A DNA stretch of 64,000 nt from Podospora comata (lineage: Eukaryota; Ascomycota; Sordariomycetes; Sordariales; Podosporaceae), in contig CP071497.1 of the NCBI GenBank assembly GCA_017354895.1, forward strand, positions 1-64,000, read 5' to 3'. This document shows positions 21,234-32,780 of this stretch, piece by piece. The notes under the pieces are model-generated. The model was given only the letters and a program-made list of their open reading frames with translations, did no database searches and was not told the DNA's origin. Position 1 is the first letter of the stretch; the number at the start of each line of letters is the position of its first letter. The translations under genes and the position numbers were made by a program.

Positions 21234-22846
21234 CTATACCGTCTGTTGCAACCTGCCGACCATGAACTGATCCAAAAACAGCAAGCTCTGGTCCATATCC
21301 TCCTTGAGCAGCGACTTGCCCGCTGTCATGGGCAATCTCTCGGGTGCGGGCTGTGTGAGATACACCTTGGCTCTGGTACGGTGCGCAGACCGAAAGACCT
21401 ATCTTCTGTTAGTAAACAAAGCAACATAGGTACCAGGTATGTATCAATATCAGAAGCTTACCCTCAGCCTTTTGACAATATCCTCGAACTCCTTCTTGAT
21501 CTTTCCATCAACCCCCTCATCCGCCAACTGGCCCCTAAAGGCATGCTTCTTGACCACTTTGCAGAATCTTCTCTGCAAGAGAGGGACATTTCTTTCCTGG
21601 ATCAGCCTGGGCAGGTACGCCTCCAATCCCAAAAACGCATCCAGGGCTTGGAACAGCAAGACCTGATTTCCACTCAGCCCATCAAACTTCTCCCACTCTC
21701 CATTGGTGTTATTCTGGTGTCCCACGCCCCAGGCATAAAACCCTTGAACGCGGCTCAGCCACACTGACTTCGCAATCTTGGCGTCGTGAACTCGGTCGTA
21801 GTAGCTGCTTAGCAAAGGGCGTAGCTGGCCTTTGATGTCACGGACATGTTCGAGACAAGACTCCTTGTCACCCCGGGCGTATGCCACGATACTTTCGACA
21901 ATGGAGCAGTAGATTGGTACACCTAGCACTTCGACCTCCTGAAAGATGCGGGCAAATTCCTCCTCTGAGGACTGAATAAGAGTCGAGAGGCCGGTATTGA
22001 TCTTGAGGGCGTAGCCTCCAGCTGGGTTGAAGTTGAGAACCAGGTTAGACATGTTGTTTCCGGATTCGGAATCGAGACCGAAGTGCGACTGCATGGAGTT
22101 CCAGGGCGTGACGAGTTCCATAGGGAGGGCAATGGACTTTTCGAGTTGGGCGAGCCGGACTACTGGGATGCTTGCCCATCTAATTTTGTTAGCCACATGG
22201 ATATCTTTGTAAACCCAGTCCAGACATGGACGACATAAGACGCTTACCTATAAGCATGTCTACACCAAGCCACACAGCAGTAGAACCCATTGTAAGCATC
22301 CCTGGGGAAGACATCCCATCTTCCAGCATCGGCTGCTTGCAGCAGTCTCTGAACTTCAGCCAGGTCAACCTTTTGACTCAAAAGCTGAACGAAGCGTGAT
22401 CTGAACTCGAATATGCGCCTTTCGTTGATGTTGTCGTCAAGAGATGCATTCTCCGCTGGTAGGAGGGGAGCCATCTCATGGTAGATGTCTTTGTATGCCT
22501 GGAGGCATGCGGGCCATGTGTTTTCATTGTGATTGGATCTCGGAGGCCAGCAACCAGCTCCATCCTGCTGAACAAGGGTGGAGAATGATGAGGCGACCTC
22601 GTGGCAGTCAGACAGGTCGTGGATGGTGTCGAGCTTCTGTTTATTGAAGGCGCCTGTTGAATTGTGGGTGTTCGTCGAATCTGAAAAGACTATGCCGGAT
22701 CGAGTGAATCCTTTGAAAAGATTGAAGGACGGAATGGTGTGCTGAGACAGGCGCTTCATGAGCCATGGCCTCCATGGCGTAGACACTATGAGCGTAAAGA
22801 TGCTCCCAAGAACGGAGAGGAAGATGAACTCTGAGAGAGGAGTCAT
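21234..22846 (-). CDS. Indoleamine 2,3-dioxygenase / PrnB-like heme protein
   Basis: Three exons: 22846-22248, 22179-21462 and 21398-21234, with introns of 68 and 63 bp, giving 493 residues. The ATG at 22846 begins a hydrophobic N-terminal segment. The body has blocks shared with the IDO superfamily and the pyrrolnitrin enzyme PrnB (DUF1864): RHAYRWASIPVV, PWNSMQSHFG, SGNNMSNLVLNF, WLSRVQGFYAWG and GLSGNQVLLFQALDAFLG, the last matching the SAGQSS-FDVLLG helix of IDO. Exon 3 supplies FRSAH, equivalent to the FRSYH of human IDO that holds the proximal heme histidine; here it is H445. IDO opens the indole ring of tryptophan; PrnB rearranges chlorotryptophan. The substrate here is unknown. Recovery of FRSAH supports the exon model. 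Confidence 0.82.
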
Positions 22847-25741
22847 GGCCAACTCCAGGGTCCTTCAACGGTTGATAGGACTTGCAGGGTAGAAGTTGGT
22901 AGAGTCTGTGTAACTGGTCTAGTTACCAAGTAATTCGAAATAGATAAAGAGGTAATGCGGAGGTAGACGATCAGCATCAACAGCAGTCGAGGGATTTTAT
23001 ATACAACAACCAACAACAGTACTAAGGATACCAATACCCCCTCCCAGGTTCGGAACGGGCGCAAACTGCAGAAAGCCAGGGCTGAACGAAACACCCACAG
23101 GCCACTTACAGAGTGCCACTTTTCAGGCCTTGAACAATACCTTGATTACGCCTGTTTGTTCCTCGAGCGCTTGGATACCACCAGTACCGGTGACATGGTT
23201 GGTGTGGGCACCATCGTCACTATGGATCAGGGCTTACCGAGCATATAGTATGTCTCTCCAGGGTATTCCGGATCCCGGATACCTTGCCTGACTTTTATGA
23301 CATGGTCCGCAACCTCACCCACCCACCCATGAGTCCCGGCAGCTTGGGTGGATATCTCACCAAAATCATACCACACCCTCCCACGCCAACACACCGGGAC
23401 GCCCATGTCGGTAAGTCGCCGACCTTGGGCTCCCACTTGGAAACATCAAGGGGTCCTGGGCAGGTGGAGAGGACGGCTCTTGTGACACTCGGGAAGGATG
23501 CTCAGTCCATTTCGACCCAATGATAGGAGTGACAAGACCACTTTCCCCTCCCAGCCGAGTGGTCAACCGTCTTTCCTCCTTGGGATGTTCCCATGTGAAT
23601 TCCCGTGACCTGAATTTGGGCTTCTACTGGAGTGGAGTGGAGTGGTAGCCGAGACGAAAGAGGGCCCCCCGTTGACGACTGGAGACGCTAGGAAGGGGAA
23701 TAAAAAGGCGCTTCTTGATGCCTAACAGCTCAACGGTGCCGGTCACCGAGTAGACAGCATACCCTGGCCACAACGTTGAGGATTTCCGCGTTCTTGGGTC
23801 TCCCAGGGTGGCTTGCTTGCTTTGTCTTGGTGGTGGCTGTTTCTACCGATTCCGACTTTTGCCCGTGCGGATTCCGCTAGACTGAGTGAGGTCCCAGCGT
23901 CAGTAATCGTACACGTGTTGCCCACATCTCGACCTCCCTGACAGCTTGTACCGTGGACTCGCACAGACCAATCGGCCAGCTTGAAAGGCAGGAATTGGTC
24001 TGTGAGACCCCCAAATCCAAGCCGGCACGTCCCACGGTTCACGGTGCGTGCCGCGGAAACTGCCAGTCGGGGCATGGTAGGTACCCTCTTGGATCAAGAC
24101 ACATCAATATTAAGGCACGTTGCCATGTCTCGATTCAAGACCCTGCGGTGGAAACAACGCACAGCGGTGGCTTGCTCGCCCATTTCGAGCTAGAAATTGC
24201 CAATGGCTTCAGAACATTCTGCGCTCAGCCCTTTTTCGCTGCCTTGCCTGCTGTCTGTTCCTGCTAGCATGACATGTGCTGCAGGAACCCAACAACGAGC
24301 GCTGTCCATGCTCAACCGTGCAGGCATCCATCAGAAGCTATCCACTGAAGAATTTTCAGCCACAATGCCCCACTGAGAGCAAGCTGACGTCGGTCAGGGA
24401 CATCTGAGTTGGCCGGGCCCAGCCTACATGCACATACTATGTCATCCTCCAACAGTGGGAATGCCAACCGGCATCGAACCTGGCACGATTTGTGCAAGAT
24501 CCAGAGATGTGCGAGACTCGAACCCGACTTTACTGGCCGAGGGTTGAGATGACTGGCTGTCATGCTCTTGCCGAATCACCGTCACACAACTTGAGAACAG
24601 CTTGACAGGTGAATCGAGTGATTCTTTAAGAAGACCTGATGTTTAAGGGGAAAACATGCTCAGCATAAATCTGTCCATCGCCATAAAACAATTGTTCAGC
24701 CATAGGCACTTATCCAGATCGGGATACGATCTGCTTCAGCAGAACAATGGAAGTGAGAGACACGACCCGACCCCTGAAGAAAACATCAAAGCTGAATTGC
24801 CATGCCAAGACACGGCACGCGATCCTTGGCTTCCCGACCCCAACCAAGAACAACGCCAATCGGCACTGCTCTGAACGCGGTGCTACACGCGGGAAATAAT
24901 AAAAAACCACCCCCCGATGTACCAGCGCGGCGAGCAATCGATCAGTGACATTGTCGCTGGGCCAATGTCTCGGCGGGACTGCCAGAAAGCCCAGTCAGAG
25001 AAGAGCAAGCGAGGACTAGTGCTGAATGATGCTGCAGACAACAAGGGGCTACTCGGCCATCTGGGAGCGACCACATGCAAGTGCTGTCCAGTCAAAATCC
25101 TCAGCACAAAGCGGGCCTCTGGGGGCCATTCACAGGATGCGGGAGATCACCCAAGACCATTGGTACCATTGGTTCAGTCTCTGACAGATCTAAATCGTGC
25201 TGTTGGGCGGCACGCTCTCATCCCCTAAACCGATTCGAACACAAGCCTCTCGCAAATACCGGTCTTCCATTTCTCCTGGAGGCGATATGCTGCAGAACCA
25301 GCTGTAACAGGCAACTATCGGTGTTGAGCACCGCAAATAATCTATGTGACTACAGCACTAACACCACACTAACACTCGAACAAATAGTCTGGGCCGGAGG
25401 CTTGCTAAACATTGGATGGAAAGCTAATCTTCATCACAGCCATGGGGAAAAAGCAAATACCAATGGCACAAAGAAGATGGACAGAAAACAAGCAGCCTTT
25501 CCTCACTCCTCGCCGCCGGTGGGCTCTTCCTCTCCACTGTTTGCTCACACGGCTGTGGAAGCAGAGGTGTCACGCGGGGAGGCCTTCTTTTGATCACCAC
25601 CAATCCTTCAACTTCCACACTCATTTTCGGCCTTGAATATTGGAGAACTTTTACTCCCTCGTGCTCACTTCTGCCGCTCCTTGGCGTGACAAAATCCGCA
25701 TTCCACTCGTTTTATCCATTTTCTAGCGCTCAAACAAGACC
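22847..25741. other. Long intergenic region between heme-protein gene and rhodopsin-like gene
   Basis: A 2.9-kb region containing both divergent promoters. The minus strand at about 23227-23403 has a coding-like piece (VWYDFGEISTQAAG then HGWVGEVADHVIK) ending near possible splice donors. It might be an exon of a small gene, but I cannot assemble one. A GGAGT pentamer repeat occurs at 23629-23645. TAGGTACC occurs near 24078. No tRNA was found: two TTCGA-containing stretches near 24470-24520 lack paired arms. Confidence 0.45.
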
Positions 25742-27232
25742 ATGTCGAACTCGGGAGCGTGGGGCGAGGCGCCGCCCGGCGTGAACCTGGCGGAAAATCA
25801 GAACGGGGATATTATCGGCTCAGTCGTCGGCATCATGGTCCTCGGGCTCAGCTCCGTCGTTTTGCGGCTTTTTACACGGCTGATAAACAAGGGGCCGGGT
25901 CTGGCTGCCGACGACTATGTTATTCTTTTTGCAGCGGTGAGTACTTGAAAACGAAGAGGACGCCGTGGGGGACAAGGACAGGCTTTGCTGACCGGCTCAC
26001 CGTAAATCCAGGTTATGGGCATTGGAACGGCGGTGTGTTGCCTCATCAGTGTTCCCTGGGGTGGCGGAAAGCATCTTTGGGTGGTCACCCATGAGGAGTT
26101 CACCAAGCTGTACCAAACCACCTACGCCTTCGTCATCGTTTACATCACCTGCATCTCGGCGACCAAAGTCTCCATCTTGCTATTTTACCGCCGTGTGTTT
26201 GGGACAAACGTGATTTGGTACATCGTCTTTGGCTTCACCTGTGCCCATTGGGCAGAAGTGACCATCACATGGCTCGCAGGGTGCAGGCCCATCGACTACT
26301 ACTGGCGTCAGTATACCGACCCAACGGCCACGGGATCATGTATCGACGCACCGTTGTTTTACTTTTGCAACGGCATCATCGGATTGGTAATTGATGTGGC
26401 CATTCTTTTGGTGCCGATTCCCACAGGTATGTTCCCATTGTTTCCACTCGCCCGGTGACTCTCACATGGATCTCAGCTTGGCTCTCCGGAAGCCCTCACA
26501 CGGTATCCCATGCTAACCACCAAAATCCCATCACAGTTTGGAAGCTCAACATGCCCACCACCAAAAAGGTGTTTGTAGGCGGAATCCTTCTCCTCGGCGG
26601 CTTGTGCGTGAATTTCTGTCTTCACCCCCTCCCCATGCCCCTGTTCCGGTTACCCTTCGGTATCCGTGCTGTGTCTCGGTCACGCCGACCCCTTCCCCTC
26701 AGCTTGACTGTAACCTTGTTTGACCTTGCCACTGATGCCTTACCATAGTGTGTGCGTGGCCTCGGCCATCCGAATCGTCATGATGGACCAGCTCGTCAAG
26801 TCCCCAGACTTCACGTGGGCCATGTCCAAAGTCTTCATCTGGTCCTGCTGCGAGCCATTCATCGGCATTGTCTGCGCTTGCCTCCCCACCTATGCACCCT
26901 TGGTCAGACGCTGGTGGAGGGGTGAGCTGTCGGGATACCCGGACACGCCCAAAGTGTACATGTCGAATAAGCCCAGTCCGTCCAAGGCTGGCCACAAGAT
27001 CAGCGGTAGGAAGCACCACGGGGAGCTGGATGCAACTCTGCGAGGGGACGACGAAATCGAGCTGACGGTGGACATCTCGGGCGAGCCGGGGCATCATCTA
27101 CCGGGACACCAGCGACAGGGTGACTCGAGAGACTCGTCAAAGACCTGTGTAAATGGGAAGAGCAGTCCAGAGGACTCATATCAGACTGAGATCATGGTGA
27201 GGAAGGATTTTTCATGGAGCAGCAGTGTCTAA
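25742..27232 (+). CDS. Fungal rhodopsin-like seven-helix membrane protein
   Basis: Four exons: 25742-25936, 26012-26426, 26537-26603 and 26749-27232, with introns of 75, 110 and 145 bp, giving 386 residues. The pattern is that of the fungal rhodopsin-domain family (PTH11-related): a first helix with GSVVGIMVLGLSSVVLRLF, the element AADDYVILFAA, a helix with YITCISATKVSILLFYRRVF, an extracellular Cys region (GCRPIDYYWRQY...GSC), VDVAILLVPIPTVWKLNMP after helix 5, and the GGFVCVASAIRI element restored by the last join. The C-terminal ~100 residues are a charged cytosolic tail. Roles are poorly known; some relatives sense surface cues. Confidence 0.87.
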
Positions 27233-27679
27233 GGCTAGGCACAGTTGAGGAGCTTGAAAGGGTGGAATGCATAATGGGAGGAGGGACCGGCGTTCTTTAA
27301 TGGAGGAGGTTTTCTTGACACTTTTTCACTTCGGCATACACAAAGTTAGACATGGCCACTACAGGCCTCTCATCAAGCAGAGCATTCAACACAGCCATTC
27401 TCTTCTACAAAGTTCGGTGTGATCCCATATTCAGCAGGCTCCGGGACGCCACACGGGCCATCCGAGTGGTTGAGAGCAGAGCTTCAAGCGCTGACCAGTG
27501 CTAGCCAGGATCACATGTCGCGGTCAACTGAGCAAGGGTGTCCTTTGAGGCTCAAGTCCTGTGACACACGGTAGATGCAGGATTCATGACGTAGACAAAA
27601 AGAACAGACTGCTTCATTTCGTTTTCTATCCTCGACCGTTCATTCCCAAGAGATCATCTTTTACCAACTCCACGATATT
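27233..27679. other. Intergenic region (convergent)
   Basis: 447 bp between the 3' ends of the rhodopsin-like gene and the SDR gene. Nothing recognisable is present. Confidence 0.5.
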
Positions 27680-28424
27680 CTAAATCACGACTTCAAAGTT
27701 TGGCTTGTCCTTTGCTCCCTGAAACCACTCCCAGGTCTTGGCCGCGATGCGAGTCGGATTTCTCACTTCATCCTCCGGTGCAACCTGACCAGCAACGTTG
27801 ATCACACCAATATGCACGCCCTCGGGTGTATACGACAGATTCAAGCTTTGCACAAGATTCCTCTGAGCGGCCTTGACCAAGGACAGGTTGAAGAGCTGAG
27901 GGATTGGGTGATGCGGCAGGGCAGAGCTCGTCACGATGAGCGCAGGCCGGCTTGAAGTATCCGCTCTGGCCAGCGACACAAGGTGTGGTATATACCGCTG
28001 TGAGATAATGTACAAAGCGCTGACATTGATCTTGGGAGCCGTTAGCAACTTGCCATTACCGTTCCCGCGCAGCGCGACTCACCTTGAAGTCGTACTCGAC
28101 ATCCTCGACGGGATGGGTCAATAGCGCCGATGGGAGAACACGAGCGGCGTTGTAAAACACCACGTCAGGTTTGCCAAAGGCGGCATCGGCGTCGTCGAGT
28201 GCTTGGAGGAGGGAGTGCGTGTGTGTGACATCGACCGCGTATGTCCTAACATTTATCTGGCTGCTGACAGTGTTCAGGACGGCTTTTTTCTCTTCTTCGA
28301 GTTGCTCGGCGCGTCTGGCAATCAAGACCACATTGTTGTACCGCTTCGAGGAAAACAGCGTGGCCACCGACCGGCCAATACCAGGCCCAGAGCCAAGCAC
28401 GAGGAGAGTTCTGCCAGGAGACAT
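27680..28424 (-). CDS. Short-chain dehydrogenase/reductase-like protein lacking the catalytic Tyr
   Basis: Two exons, 28424-28083 and 28030-27680, with a 52-bp intron, giving 230 residues from the first ATG (MSPGRTLLV). The cofactor motif GSGPGIG is present at about 11-17, followed by IARR, which suggests NADP preference, then VDVTH and YNAA. The catalytic Ser region is VTSSALPHHP. The expected YxxxK reads LSLVK (in QLFNLSLVKAAQRNL), so Lys remains but Tyr is replaced by Leu. The fold is clear, but classical hydride-transfer chemistry is doubtful. The length is a little below the usual 250. Confidence 0.82.
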
Positions 28425-28932
28425 GTCGACCGTGTTGTGGGTGGTTGAAGAAGAATGATAATACAAATTGGGAGGGTCGATGTCTCAAGAGAAACCATAT
28501 AAGTACCTACTGGGTTCAAGAGGCTCCTGAAGATCGGTATTTGAGGGACTGAAATTGTCCATCATGATTGCTTCTTCCTCCCAAAATGGGCTAGGTCACC
28601 AAGGTCGCTGCGGATGAGGGGCTCGGCGACTCCAGGCCTTTCCCTTTTGGTTTGCTGCAAGCGCCTTCAGATGTGAGCTTCACCACGTCGTTGGCTCAAT
28701 GGTGCATGACCCTGCATGCATACAATCTTCCGATACGGTCTCAGCTCGCAACCAGCTTGACCGCTATCCGACTCTGCATTCCTGGAACACATTGTGCCGT
28801 CTGCACCGAACGCTGCCCGGTCAGCGTCGCGGACGCCGAGAAACGGCCCTCACATCCATTCCACATGGTCCCGAGACAGACCCAGATCTCCGCATGAAAT
28901 TTGGGAGAGCGCAAGACGAGACTGTTTACATA
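28425..28932. other. Intergenic region
   Basis: 508 bp between the SDR gene and the next MFS gene, both on the minus strand. It holds the SDR promoter. No gene is seen. Confidence 0.5.
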
Positions 28933-30623
28933 CTAACACTCTTCCTCGCCAGCAGAATGATAATGCAAACCTCCAGTCTCTTCGGGCACTCCCGACCTCA
29001 GCTCCATGCTTGGTTTGGTGGCAAACATCAGTGCCCCGATAGCAACAGCGACAAGACTAGCGACATAAAACCACGGCAGCCCAATCCAGAATCCCGACTT
29101 TTTCATGCCTACATTGAAGAACCAAGCTAGTACTGGTCCGCCTATCAGCGCGCCGCCAGTCTCGAGCATGCTAATCACGGCGTACAGCCTCGACGTGTGC
29201 TGGGGGTCAACATAAGCCGTCGAAATAGCCCGGCCAAGTGGCGCGCTGCCCGACCCAAGGGTATGAATGGTCAGGCCAATGAGGAACACTGCTATTCCTG
29301 TGCTGAACCCCTGGATGAGAGCTCCTGTCGCCATGAGAGCCAGTGACACCCTTGTCAGCACGAGATCCTTTGCGAAGATGGAAACCCCATATCTGCCCGT
29401 CGGATCGGTAATCAGCTTTCCTACACGAGGCAGCACAACCAGGACAACCAAGTGAATGATGCCCAGTGGGGGCGTAAGCAGGTAACTGGCCTCGGCCAGC
29501 GTCCAGCCAAAGTATTTACTGACATGCTGGGCAAGGGTTGTCGAATATGCAGCAAAGATGGCAGGCTGTATGAGAAAGAGTGCCAAAGAGCTCAACAGCT
29601 GCCTATTCTTCAGCAGGGACAAAGAAACCCCAAACTCGTTCATCGCGTGTCGGAGCTTTTTCGAGAGTGGCTGTCGTCCTCGCTGTGCCGCTTCTTTCAG
29701 CTGAACGGGCAAGGTTTCGGGAAGGAAGAGCAAGGCGCCGAAGATGAAGGGAGTGAGAGCAAAGACGAGGGCAATGGGACACCAAGGACCGATGGTTTGC
29801 ATGAGAATTCCGGCCAGGAACGGGCCTACCAAGGTTCCTGACACAGCGCCAAAGGAAAGATATAAGAAGCCAGTAGCTCTGAAGGTCGGTCAGTGGCAGG
29901 CAGAACATGGGCTTGGGATCTACTCACCTATCACTTTCTGAACTGACATCGGATGCCATTGCATTGAGCGAGTTCATGGCGACGGGGACGCCTCCGCCGA
30001 TTAGAAAGAACAGACAGCCCATCACGACGAGGTACATGTTGGGTGCCAACCCAAAGAACAGTAAGAGTGGCCCCCATCCAAATCCAATGACGATGCCAAC
30101 ATAGGCGAGGGCAAATGTAGGCTTACGGCCAATTCTAGATTCATGTTGTTAAATTGAGTAGTCAAGACATCTCTGAGCAGGCTGCGTACCGATCGGCGAG
30201 AACACCATATGGCAAAGCCGCCACAACACCAACCAGCGAATTGATCATGGCTGAGATACCACCAAGCAAAGCAAGCTCCTTCTGCACGCCGTCGACTTTG
30301 CACATGTGCTCGTCGATAGGCTCGGAAGGGTCTTTGTCGTAATAAAGATGGCAAAAAGCATCTTCGAGAAGACGGAACATCGGAATCATGTACATCATGC
30401 CGCTGGTGACAATGGCAAACGTGAGCAGGGACAGCAGCAAGATGATGCTACCGGAGCTTTGGACCTGGAAACGCGCTATGATTCTGTGCCATTGTGGGGG
30501 CTGCTGTGCTGGCTTTGAGTGTGTGTGTTGATGGTAGATAGCATCGGCTGCCTGTTCATCTTCAAGACTCAGCAAGGGCTCTGTTTCGATGAACTCGGGA
30601 TTGGTGCTGCTAATGGTCGGCAT
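28933..30623 (-). CDS. MFS transporter (12-helix type)
   Basis: Three exons: 30623-30190, 30134-29928 and 29878-28933, with introns of 55 and 49 bp, giving 528 residues. Joining exon 1 and 2 restores the signature loop between helices 2 and 3 (LADRIGRKP). Exon 2 carries two helices with VGIVIGFGWGPLLLFFG and MGCLFFLIGGGVPVAMNSL. Exon 3 starts with ATGFLYLSFGAVSGTLVGPFLAG and ends with a helix and a short acidic tail. The N-terminus is a hydrophilic ~45 residues, and an extracellular Cys loop follows helix 1. It resembles fungal PCFT/DHA1-like permeases of unknown substrate. Second transporter in the putative cluster region. Confidence 0.86.
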
Positions 30624-31307
30624 GGCGTCTTGTGGTGTTTACCCGCGCAACTCGACAGGCCATCACGAAGCAGAAATTGTGAGTAGAGCAAATCAACAAA
30701 AGTCCTTCTGAAAAAGCCATCATAAATATGGAAGACGACGTTGCCAATTCCACCCCTGAACAAGCTGACGAGGCAATCAAGCTAATCTTCATGGGCCAGG
30801 GCTGGTTAAACGCAATATGCGGGATACGAAACACGATGCCAAGCCGCCTGAGGTCTTAACATGCTCTCTTACAATAGAATTGTCCAACTGTTAGGGCACT
30901 TCACCCCTCTAACATTGGCTGTCTTGGCGGCCACCAGCTCCGCCATGGGCCCACATGCCATGATCACAGGGTGGGTGGGGTTGACGGGAGCTGATGATCC
31001 TTGGGACGGAATCAACCGTCTGAGCCTCAAGGGCTCGACCTGTGAGGGTTCTGTGCCCCCGCCGGGCGCGTGTTGGTGTCATGCTCGACGTGTCTTGTCT
31101 ATATGACTGGTCATTATTCCTGCCCGATCCAAGCGTCCCAGCGCCCGACAGGCAGCTGTGAGATGGCTGTTGCATGTGGCTATGAAGGGCTGCTGGCTGA
31201 CCACCCTTCTCGGCGCACAGGCTGCCTGCTTTAAAGCCGTCTTTCTTGCTGCTCATTTTTGCCATCTCAAACCTGTCTCATACGGCTGGCAAACCTCAAC
31301 AGGTACC
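30624..31307. other. Divergent intergenic region
   Basis: 684 bp containing the promoters of the MFS gene (minus) and the RS-repeat gene (plus). The plus frame is open from an ATG at 31158 into the gene, so part of it could be translated. No other feature is seen. Confidence 0.5.
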
Positions 31308-32780
31308 ATGTACTCCGAATCCACAGACCGCGTTGCACATCGCGGAAACTCACCGTTTGACCTCGGCGCTATGTCGTCGGCCCTCGTTGAGACCAACAAT
31401 GAAACGCAGGTTCAACCATACACACCCGCAGGGCAGGCAGCGAACAGATATGCCACGCCAAAGTTCCAGGGTCAAAACACCACCTCTTATTCTGTCATGG
31501 TCGAATCTCACAACGACGAGCCGCTTCACCAGCGACTCTCCACAGCCCAAGATACTCCCCACGACAAGGGCCCGAAATTTCTCGACTGGGTGCATTTCGA
31601 AGAAGCTACTCTTCCTCCGCGAGAAACCGCCCGAAAGTCCCGTCTCGAAAAGATATTCTCCCCGCTCAACTCGGTCAAAGCCGAACTTCCTGGCCACGTC
31701 AGCATTGAAGGCTTTGGTGGTATCGCCGAGACGACTCACAACCTCTTCCGCTCTGTTAAAAAAGACGATTTCATGCGATCTGAGCGCATCATCCACCTCC
31801 CCAAATCGGCCGTCGATAAGGCATCCAAACGGGAGCTTGAAAGACTGGAGAATGAGCTCTTTGACCTGACAAAGTACAACGGGGATAGCTGTGACTACCT
31901 AACCGTTGTCACTTGGGCCGAGGAGGGAATTTCGGGCACCGTTACCCTCTTTAGAGTCATTTTCGAGGGCGAAGACGAGATAGTTGGGCTCCAGCCTGTA
32001 GCGGCGATGCAAAACGTCCCCAACCCCGTGCTGGTGAAAATGAGAACCCACGAGAGGATCCAGAGAAAAGCGGTATTTGTACCAGCTGACAAGGAAGCGG
32101 AAACGTTCAAATGGACGGCAACTTCGGCGCATTCGAGGGGGAGAAAGCCGTCTTATGTCAGGCTTGAAGGTGGCAACAGTGACGACCGACGGCCCGTTTC
32201 ACCTGCATTGAGGGATCTTCGATCATCCAGCCATAGCCGAAGCCATAGCCGTCATGGTGCACTGGCGGACGCAGATGGGGTTCGTGCTACAGTACCGCAA
32301 TTTGTAGCTTTGATGCACGGACATAGATCCTTGTTGGAGGAAGTCGAGTCGAGCAGCACGAGGCAGGTGACAACAGCAGACGGTGAGGCTCTGCCAGCTG
32401 TCACTCTGCTCAAACGCCCACGGTCGAACCCGCACGAGGGAGACAGTGTGCATGTGGCTGTTTTGGTTCCAGATCAGGCTGTCTGGGCTGACAGGGAGAT
32501 GCTCTGGATCGGTGAGGGTATTCTGGAGCTGCGGAAAAGAAAATACTGGGGCCTCATTGAGCGGCCGAGAAGCCGGAGCAGGAATAGAAGCAGAAGCAGG
32601 AGCAGAAGTAGAAGTCGGGACCAAAGTCGAAGTCGAAGGCCAGAAACCCATTCACGCCATTCCATTGGGGGTCACGCCCGTCGGCGAAGTCGTAGCCGCA
32701 GCCGCAGTCGGAGCCGAAGTCGCTATGGTCACGACTCGAGGAGTCGTAGCAGACACCTTGCACTGGACTCTTTTCTATAG
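31308..32780 (+). CDS. Uncharacterised protein with C-terminal Arg-Ser repeats
   Basis: A single exon of 490 residues from the ATG at 31308; an in-frame ATG at 31158 would add 50 hydrophobic residues less like the rest. I do not recognise the main part. It has two folded-looking blocks, roughly residues 140-270 (with RSERIIHLPKSAVDKAS and YLTVVTWAEEGISGTVTLF) and 360-430 (HVAVLVPDQAVWADREML, ILELRKRKYWGLIE). Residues ~430-480 are tracts of alternating Arg and Ser with His and Gly. RS tracts occur in splicing factors and in some fungal proteins of unknown role. The tract is encoded by imperfect AGAAGC/AGTCGA-type hexamers, so its length may vary between strains. Confidence 0.72.
   Translation: MYSESTDRVAHRGNSPFDLGAMSSALVETNNETQVQPYTPAGQAANRYATPKFQGQNTTSYSVMVESHNDEPLHQRLSTAQDTPHDKGPKFLDWVHFEEATLPPRETARKSRLEKIFSPLNSVKAELPGHVSIEGFGGIAETTHNLFRSVKKDDFMRSERIIHLPKSAVDKASKRELERLENELFDLTKYNGDSCDYLTVVTWAEEGISGTVTLFRVIFEGEDEIVGLQPVAAMQNVPNPVLVKMRTHERIQRKAVFVPADKEAETFKWTATSAHSRGRKPSYVRLEGGNSDDRRPVSPALRDLRSSSHSRSHSRHGALADADGVRATVPQFVALMHGHRSLLEEVESSSTRQVTTADGEALPAVTLLKRPRSNPHEGDSVHVAVLVPDQAVWADREMLWIGEGILELRKRKYWGLIERPRSRSRNRSRSRSRSRSRDQSRSRRPETHSRHSIGGHARRRSRSRSRSRSRSRYGHDSRSRSRHLALDSFL

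Noticed and set aside
24470-24525. TTCGA-containing sequence resembling a tRNA B box
   Set aside because: The stems around the loop do not pair and no A box or acceptor stem is present.
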